Below, one piece after another: positions 57,277 through 64,000 of a DNA stretch of 64,000 nucleotides. Origin of the DNA: Saposhnikovia divaricata (taxonomy: Eukaryota; Streptophyta; Magnoliopsida; Apiales; Apiaceae); NCBI GenBank assembly GCA_036435485.1, contig CM071598.1, forward strand, positions 121,212,148-121,276,147, written 5' to 3'. The first letter of the stretch is position 1; each line of letters starts with the position of its first letter. The position numbers and the translations under genes are program-made. The notes below the pieces were generated by a model, which did not search any database, was not told the DNA's origin, and saw nothing but the letters and a program-made list of their open reading frames with translations.

Positions 57277-58350
57277 GACCTATGCGGATGGAGGAGTGAA
57301 GAAAATGGCAACGACGCAATTCGAAGCCATGGATGCGCGTAAATGTTTCCCGTGTTGGGATGAACCTGTTTTAAAGGTATATATGATTTAAATTGTTCAA
57401 TCCTTTACTGTTTTACTTGTTTGGAGTGTTTATCATGTTCATATCATGATCATAAAATACTTTTAATTGTAATATAGATATGATATTTAACTTACCCTAG
57501 CAGGCTACCTTTGATTACAGTAGGTGGTGTTCCATCCGAATTGACAGTATTGTCTAACATGCCAGTCTGTCAAGAAAATCATGATGGGCTCTTGTAGAGC
57601 GTACAGTTTGAGGAATCACCGATCATGTCAACATATTTGGTGGCTGTTGTAATTGGTTTGTTTGATTACAGTGAAGATAAAACATTTAACGGTATGCTTA
57701 TAACTCTGGAATACTTCTTCAAGTTATATTAGTCTGGATATTAATGATTGTTCGGGCAGGGATTATTGTTCATGCCTACTGTCATGTTGGAAAAAGTGAG
57801 AAGGGAAAGCTAGCTCTTAATAAGCACTCGAAATATACAAAGAGTAAGTTAATTTCTTTTACCTTATATGATAAATCTGACTGTAAGATGTTGGAAACAA
57901 TAAAACAATTTAATAATGTTCAACAGCAATGACCGAATAACATATTAGAATTCTGTCAATCGCACTACCTACAAGAGGATGACGTTTACCTAAAACTTTA
58001 ATCCAACCGACTGACTGGAGAAGAAAATTAAAAAAAACCTAAAATGATCTACAAATTTTGTCTTTCAGTGTGTACAAATTGCTCTAGTGAAGGCATGAAG
58101 CTCTGCAAACAGTTGCACACTAATAGTAGACCTGTCATTAAATTGCCGAACTCTTATTTAACCTAGATAAGTGACTGAATGATTCCATATTTATGGACGT
58201 TTCATAGAACTGAAAGAAAGAAGTAGATGTTCGTTTTTGTAGTGAAACTGTAGTTTCAGTACTCTGTCTAGATATTAGACTTACTCTTTGCTGTCATTGA
58301 TTTCTGCAGCTACTTCTCGGTGCCTTACTCACTTCCTAAGCTGGAAATAT
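57277..58350 (+). pseudogene. APM1: Captured exons of aminopeptidase M1
   Basis: Four exon pieces with introns kept. 57277-57376 reads YADGGVKKMATTQFEAMDAR and KCFPCWDEP, the start of the M1 catalytic domain. 57504-57691 reads, after a 2-base loss, VGGVPSELTVLSNMPV and ESPIMSTYLVAVVIGLFDY. 57760-57843 reads GIIVHAYCHVGKSEKGKLAL. About 58310-58350 reads YFSVPYSLPKLE. This order is that of plant M1 metalloaminopeptidase (APM1, puromycin-sensitive aminopeptidase type). Splice signals GT/AG are in place. It has a frameshift, an in-frame TAG (57597), no N-terminus, and stops before the GAMEN and HExxH zinc motifs, so it has no enzyme activity. Host gene assignment is firm for the exons, less so for the symbol. 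Confidence 0.85.
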
Positions 58351-58461
58351 GAGACCACAGTAACATGGTACAGAAGTTGGCTTCTCGCCGAATTCGTCTA
58401 CTTGAAGTTATAATTAGATGACTAGAAATAGTAAACTCATCTAAAGGAAGTATACAACTGC
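58351..58461. other. Gap between captured exons and solo LTR
   Basis: Short sequence without clear continuation of the peptidase. It ends with actgc (58457-58461), the left TSD of the next LTR. Confidence 0.5.
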
Positions 58462-60890
58462 TATAACGCCTTAGAAATTTTTAATATTTATAATTATTTA
58501 TTTATTATTAAATTTTTAATATTTATTATTAATTTCTGAGTTGTATATCGGATTTTTACAATTTTATTTAGTATGCAATGAATTGATCGGAATGGAATTG
58601 TGATGGTTTGAATTGGTGGGTACTTGATATGGATTTTTAATTGTAAGTATTATTATTGGTTGTGTCGGTTATGTTCCGACTGCCAGTCACCCATATAAAA
58701 GGGATGCCGTCAAAATTTTCTAAAAATCTTAAATTTTATTTTCTCGAGTATAAGTATATATGTATGTATTATTAGTACGAAGTGGTATTGGATTACATTT
58801 TGTTTACGTGATTAATTGTTAAATGTTTGTCAGCTCTAATTATATATTTCTTTATTTATGTCAGTGGTCAGAGATTGATGTTATATGATTTAAGTAAAAA
58901 AATTTAGGGTATTATCGTAAGGGTAGATTAAGATTAGACGTTCGAAGAGGGACGTCGAATATTGAATAGAATTCTGAAATAGTGTTTTTATATGTGTAGG
59001 TTCGAAGGACGTAGACATAAGGGATAAAGGAAAGGTGAAGGCTGAGGGCTTTTGAGCTAAGTGACTAGTGTCAAAGCACCTTGTTAAGGCAAGTGACTCA
59101 AACCTTATGTTGAAGTTCAGAATTCATGAACTGCTTATGAATTGTGATTAAATTCCTGTACCTTGCTGTTTATTCCTTATAAATTGTTGCTTACCTCTTG
59201 TACCAAGTTATTTATCTTTGTGAATTAATTGTTTAAACCCTCGTACCTTATTGTTGATGCCATGAATAATTGTTTAAACTACTGAACCCTACTGTCACAC
59301 TAAATCATTCGAATTCTTGTTAAAGTATAAACCTTAAATTATATTTCATGCCTTGCTCTGTCATAAACCTTTTTCTTTTCACTTAATTCTTAAATTACCC
59401 AAATAAAATCCTACTTATAATTCCCTGGAACCTTAATTCTAAAACCTTAACATTTACTTTATCCCTTATTAGCTCGTGACCTTTTATTTGATTTAATCCT
59501 ATCTTTCTGAAACCTACCCGAGTTAATTAAGTATTTCTTCTACATAACATCTTTATAGTATTATGTGCTTGACAAACATTTATTTTTAAATACCTTTAAA
59601 TCACACTTGAATCCCTATCTTGTGTATCTTATGCACTTACACCAGAATGCTTCCTGACCAATAATCTTTTATAACTTCAAATCAAAAAGATTTATTTATT
59701 TAAAAGTGTTTTAAAATTCCTTAAACTGGGCTGATCTGTTATCAGTGAGTTTAAGGACCGAAAAGTGAAATGTTTCTAAAAGTTTTAAAGGTTTCATTGT
59801 GAAGGATTACGTCAAATATGTTTTCTATAGATTCCTTCATATTGGAGAGCGTAAGAGGCCGGGTAACGCCGGTCCAACATTTTTTTAGCGTAAGAGGCTG
59901 GGGGAGTGCCCAGTCTAGCATTTTTTAGCGTAAGAGGCTGGGGAGTGCCCAGTTCAGCATTTGAAAGGCCAATGTGTTGCCTAATTGGGAACCCAATTTC
60001 AAAGGAATGGGGACTTTACGTGGCTGATCACCCGTATTGTCCATTGTCATGAAAAATCTCCAATTAAATTTAAATGTTTTATAAACGGAATTGCTTTAAA
60101 TGAGAAATTACTGCTCTCCCTCTTTACTTATGAAATGGAATACAAACTGTCATATTCGGATAAGTTCAAAGAGTGAACCTTATATTGTTGTACCCAGATT
60201 ATAGTTGTGAATTCTTATATCTATATTGTCACTTGCTGAGCATTTGGCTCACTTCTTGCTATTATTTCTAACCCTTTTTCAGTTAAAGAAGAGGATACTA
60301 CTTAGAAGATATATCAGGGGAAGAGGTTGTGGTGGACTGTAGACTGACTAGCTTTGTAGGTAGAATGTCAAACTTTTGGATTAGCAGTTAAGACTTATAG
60401 TAATAGTGCCAGTTGGTTGTATTTATATTGTGGAGTGTATGTAACTTTTGATTAAGGATTTAATATTGTAATGTAATAACTTAGCTAGTAGTTGCTTGTT
60501 TCATACCACTACCTGTTAGAGATCTGGGTTAGTAGTGGGATTGTTTTACTATGTCTTATTATTTTGTTATCAGGGCATATGCATTTAGTTTTGTATAGTG
60601 ATGCCCCGATCTTGATATCCGATCGGGAGGGCGTTACAGTATGGTTCACCTGATCGGTTAGGACAGGTTGAGTTTGTGTTTGTTTTCTTAAAAGTTGGAA
60701 TGGTGGTTTGGTATTTGAATGAAATTTGGTTTGGTTCAAATTACAGGTGGATAGTTCGAAATACGATTATTTCATGCCAAAATTTTCTAAAATCCCCCTG
60801 TATCAAAGTCTATTTTATTTAGTTAATTCCAATATTTGAGTATTTCATTATAAAAGTATATTTTCAGTATTGGGAAGTCGGGGCGTTACA
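58462..60890 (+). mobile_element. Solo gypsy LTR with TSD actgc
   Basis: Starts TATAACGCC (TG changed to TA) and ends GGGGCGTTACA. It is flanked by actgc at 58457-58461 and 60891-60895. No primer site follows, so it is a solo LTR of 2429 bp. It has a CACTTGCTGAGCATTTGGCT segment at about 60229 like that in other gypsy LTRs and three tandem GC hairpin units at 59848-59963. Another GGGCGTTACA at about 60630 inside it resembles an LTR end and may be an internal duplication. Confidence 0.8.
59848..59963. repeat. Tandem hairpin units, about 39 bp each
   Basis: Three units start AGCGTAAGAGGC. Unit 1 pairs GGCCGG with CCGGTC; units 2 and 3 pair GGCTGGG with CCCAGTC. The C-G pair of unit 1 is T-A in the others, so the stem is kept by a paired change. 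Confidence 0.8.
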
Positions 60891-60895
60891 ACTGC

Positions 60896-61407
60896 CCTGT
60901 GAGTAAATATCTCTTAGACTAGCTTCGCTAAGTTATATTACTATGGTTGTTGAAATAATTAAATGGCTAATTGAATTGCTACCATGTCTCTAACTGTGCA
61001 GTTTCTTTGCTGTAAATCAGAATTCGTTAGGTTCATATATACAGAGATATGCAAGGAAATTTGCTCATCCTAATGAACCTCTACAGGAAGGAGCTAGAAT
61101 ATATTGTCTTATCAAGATTAATTAATGTATGGCTTCCTTTTCTGCACCCTTCCAAATATGCATGATCAAATTATGGTGACATACTTTTGCTTTTAATGTG
61201 TCAGATATGTTATGCTATAGTAACAATCTCAAGTGAAGTCATCCCTGATTCAATGGCCGACTTGAAAAAATTCTTTATTAAATTGCTCTTCTTCTATGCA
61301 TAGTCAGATTGTCTTCTATGGAGTTTAATAGTTGTCATTAGTGTTTTGGGCTTATGGAGACATCATTGAGTTTGAACATGAAAGAACCAAATAGAATATA
61401 CCTACAT

Positions 61408-61491
<84 letters not shown>

Positions 61492-61563
61492 GTTATTCCT
61501 ATTTCAGCTGGTATGTTATGTTTAACTATGTAAAACAGCCAGAAGAGTTATAATTTTTCCTTT
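60896..61563. other. Unassigned sequence with microsatellite
   Basis: It could continue the CACTA/captured-gene unit: an exon-like piece occurs near 61009-61100 (after GTGCAG, before a GAAGGAGC), but I cannot assign it. It ends in an AC/AT microsatellite at 61411-61488. Confidence 0.45.
61411..61488. repeat. Compound AC/AT microsatellite
   Basis: About 18 AC units pass directly into about 20 AT units. Nothing suggests function. Confidence 0.95.
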
Positions 61564-62109
61564 TGTAAGAACCCCGATTTATGAAAGAATTAAAACTTTT
61601 ATTATGTAATGGATTATAAGTGTAATAGTGGCTTTAATGAATGAATATTTAATGAATTTAGAAACGTTCGATTTATAGCCGTCGTAATGCCGAAATTTCG
61701 TTAACCCTTAAAATTCTTGCATAACAGTTGAGATAATTTTCGGGCCTTGATGAATAAATGACATACCTTTGTAGATCTCGAGTCATAGATCGTTTTGGCG
61801 CAAGAATCAAAGCATTCGGACTTACGGTTTAGGAATTATGGTCAAATTAGTAAAAGTGGTTCGAAACCGTAAGTGCGTGTTTGTAATTGAAATTGAACCC
61901 CCTTAACGTGATTAATTCAGTGGCGAATCTTGGTAATTAAATATTAGAGATCATAAGGAAGCTAGATAGATAATATATCAGTTATAAGCCGGATATTGCT
62001 AAGACCCTTAGTGAGGGGCATATGAATCTCATTCTTCGAATATAGACCGGGAGTCAGTATTTGATATATTGTGATTATTTTCGGAGGAAAATATTTAAGT
62101 AAATATTTT

Positions 62110-62500
62110 TTCCACTATTTATATGATGAATATTATTTGAATATTCATTTGAGATTATTTATTTAATGAATATTATCTTGAATATTCATTCGAACTTTAT
62201 TTATTTAATGAATATTATGTTGAATATTCATTCAAGTTTATTTATTTAATGAATATTATCTTTAATATTCACTTAAAGTTGATTCATTTATCGAATATTA
62301 TTTCGAACATTCATTTGAGTTATTTATTTATCGAATATTATTTTTGAATATTCATTTAAAGGTTGGATCATTTGGTGAATATTTTTATATATTCATACGA
62401 GGATTATTTATGAGCAATGTTTTATATTAAGAATATTCTTTAAATATTTATGATTTAATAAATATTCTTGGAATATTTATTCGATTCTTTTAAACTAGTT
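62110..62500. repeat. AT-rich palindromic tandem array (copy C)
   Basis: Repeats of AATGAATATTATNTTGAATA with about 45-55 bp spacing, matching the arrays at 21150 and 39120. Confidence 0.75.
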
Positions 62501-63491
62501 TTAAAATAATTTTCTTATTCAAATTATTATCTTTGATCTTCAAATACTATGCAAATTATTTCAGAGTCTTATTATTAATATTATTTTATCGAGGAAGGTT
62601 CTCAAAATTCTATTCTTCCTTCAAATCTATCTTCCAAATTTTAAGGGAACCTTACTTGAGAGCTTTTATTTATTCGTTTGACTTCCCGGTCATAAATCTT
62701 TTGGAAACTATTCTTTCACTCGCAACTTGGTTGCTATTCATCAATTGAATCCTTGTATTACCTCCTCATCATTCGAGGGGTAAGATTGTTGAAACAAGTT
62801 GGTATCCATTAACAAGCAACAGCTTGGGAAATATTGGTGAATTTTCCTTTCCAACTAGATACGACTACTTTGTGGAGTCTTATCAACGAGTATTATACTT
62901 GGGGAAAGGGTAACGATCTTTACTTTTCAGAGTCATGGATGTTATTCAAACTAGGAGCCGTGTAAGTGGCCGAGTGGCGCCCGTCCAACAATGGCCCAAC
63001 CATTTTCCGGTGGGTTCCAGAGGGCGGTAGACAAGTAAATCCGTCGGTGCTTCCTTCTACATGTAGAGAACAATGATGGGAAGCATAACATGCGACTGAT
63101 CATCGTAAATTTTATGGCTTCTGGCGCGTCAATGCTCCAGTATTAGTTCATCTTTCAAGTTGGAAATTTTCTGCAACATTATCAGTGTTGGCAGGGTGAA
63201 AAGTGTTCAAAACTGGAATTGCAATATTTCCAGCAATTTCCTTCTTTATGATATATGTCGATATCTTGCTCATATCTTTGTAAAACAGATATGTCTACAG
63301 AGTATATATTCTGAATTACCTTGTAAATTCATCTTTCACGTTATACTAGCACTATGTTCGTTAATGCATGGCATATGGTTTCATTGACATTTAGAACTGT
63401 CATATATATTATTGTCCAGTTACATATTATTTTTGGTGGGTTATTGCTCACCCTTGCTTTATTTATTATATCACAACAACAGCTAGGTTCG

Positions 63492-63584
63492 ATGGCCCGC
63501 GTAGGGCGCACTCGGCGTAAGCAGGTGGCTCCAGTCAGAGGACTACCTACTGATATTATCGCTGCCATTGCTGAGGTAGCCTAG
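63492..63584 (+). CDS. Small Arg-rich ORF inside giant LTR (copy C)
   Basis: ATG at 63492 begins MARVGRTRRKQVAPVRGLPT and ends at 63584 after 30 residues. It is the shortest of the three versions and closest to a consensus. Upstream in frame is GGLLLTLALFIISQQQ as in the others. Coding status is unproven. Confidence 0.35.
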   Translation: MARVGRTRRKQVAPVRGLPTDIIAAIAEVA

Positions 63585-63880
63585 ACAGGCAGCTTTTTTT
63601 TCCAGCCTTAATTATATGTATCATTAATGTTAATCAACGGTAAGAACTTTTAAACTTATGCTGTAATCATTTTGGGTTGTAACAATTATATTCGTGGATC
63701 CTATTAGTAAAGACTTATTTCAATTTCATCTCTGGGACTATAACTAATTATGTGTGATGTGATATTATTGCGGGGTCATAGCATGTTGTCTATTATTGTG
63801 ATTCAAGTTCAAGTATTATTGAGGGAATTGAGAAAGTAACGACCAGGTTCCCGACCCCGGATCTGGGGCTGTTACAGAAA

Positions 63881-63892
63881 TGGTATCAGAGC
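63881..63892 (+). promoter_or_regulatory. Primer binding site of copy C
   Basis: TGGTATCAGAGC four bases after the LTR end. The sequence after it (AGATAATAAGAACTC) matches that after the primer site of the 36298 element, so the two are the same family. Confidence 0.95.
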
Positions 63893-64000
63893 GAGAGTTA
63901 TATATCCCAAGAGATGATGCGACGTTATATAATAATAAGTTCATTAAGATAATAAGAACTCTTTCCAAGTTCACCTAAAACCCTTACGGGAACTTTTTAA

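Larger units (their letters stand above)
61564..63876 (+). repeat. Giant-family LTR (copy C), internally deleted
   Basis: Starts TGTAAGAACCCCGATTT and ends GGGGCTGTTACA, followed by a primer site, so it is the 5' LTR of an element that leaves the window at 64000. It is 2313 bp long because two blocks present in the 4.5-kb LTRs are missing: one after about 61660 (between the start and AACGTTCGATTTATAGCC) and one near 61960. The palindromic array (62110-62500), hairpin (62961) and Arg-rich ORF are kept. Confidence 0.9.

Noticed and set aside
60509..60739. 76-codon minus-strand frame in the solo LTR
   Set aside because: Low-complexity Thr/Gln/Lys sequence inside an LTR; no support.

Overview
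The window looks like repeat-rich intergenic DNA from a flowering plant, most likely a eudicot. The evidence is nested LTR retrotransposons with tRNA-Met-type primer sites (TGGTATCAGAGC), a plant L1-type LINE, a Mutator-type transposase, an antisense extra ORF of the Tat kind, and exon fragments of a plant M1 aminopeptidase gene. I found no intact host gene, tRNA, rRNA or CRISPR. Almost every reading frame belongs to a transposable element and nearly all are broken by stops, frameshifts or nested insertions. Boundaries and families were read by eye from motifs, terminal repeats, target-site duplications (TSDs) and copy-to-copy comparison. No database search was run.

Layout. 1-14994 (minus): Sirevirus-like Ty1/copia sequence. 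A nearly complete unit (LTR 14464-14994, gag, protease/integrase, RT/RNase H, spacer with a polypurine tract, long additional ORF) is joined at about 2947, without an LTR, to a second gag-integrase copy that leaves the window. Two 5'-truncated LINEs sit inside the first unit. 14995-16127: a piece of another LTR, probably Athila-like. 16128-17030: nothing recognised. 17031-18612 and 28625-32157: remains of a Tat-type Ty3/gypsy element (LTR-like region with a 78-bp tandem repeat, antisense additional ORF with introns, integrase). It is split by a solo giant LTR (18618-28619, TSD taatt), which itself contains an almost full-length LINE (21708-27548, 15-bp TSD). 32161-35512: internally deleted copia element. 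35513-35943: LINE tail. 35945-36297: a gag-like scrap.

36298-52570: a Ty3/gypsy element with 4.5-kb LTRs and a decayed interior, resembling a LARD (large retrotransposon derivative). Its 3' LTR is cut by a deleted Athila piece (47235-51207) and ends against a copia LTR fragment (52571-about 53460). 53650-56145: Mutator-like transposase pseudogene with a long GA array inside it. 56160-58350: CACTA-like subterminal repeats, then captured aminopeptidase M1 exons. 58462-60890: a solo LTR with TSD actgc. 61564-63876: a third giant LTR followed by its primer site, starting an element that leaves the window.

How the parts relate. The order of insertion can be read from the nesting: LINE into solo giant LTR into Tat LTR; copia into Tat integrase; Athila piece into the giant 3' LTR; LINEs into the sirevirus. 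The most interesting items are structural: a covarying hairpin shared by different LTR families, a conserved small Arg-rich ORF inside the giant LTRs, a repeated short hairpin in LINE 3' ends, the antisense spliced ORF of the Tat element, the LTR-less sirevirus chimera with its dense CAGAGTTT motif, and the captured peptidase exons.
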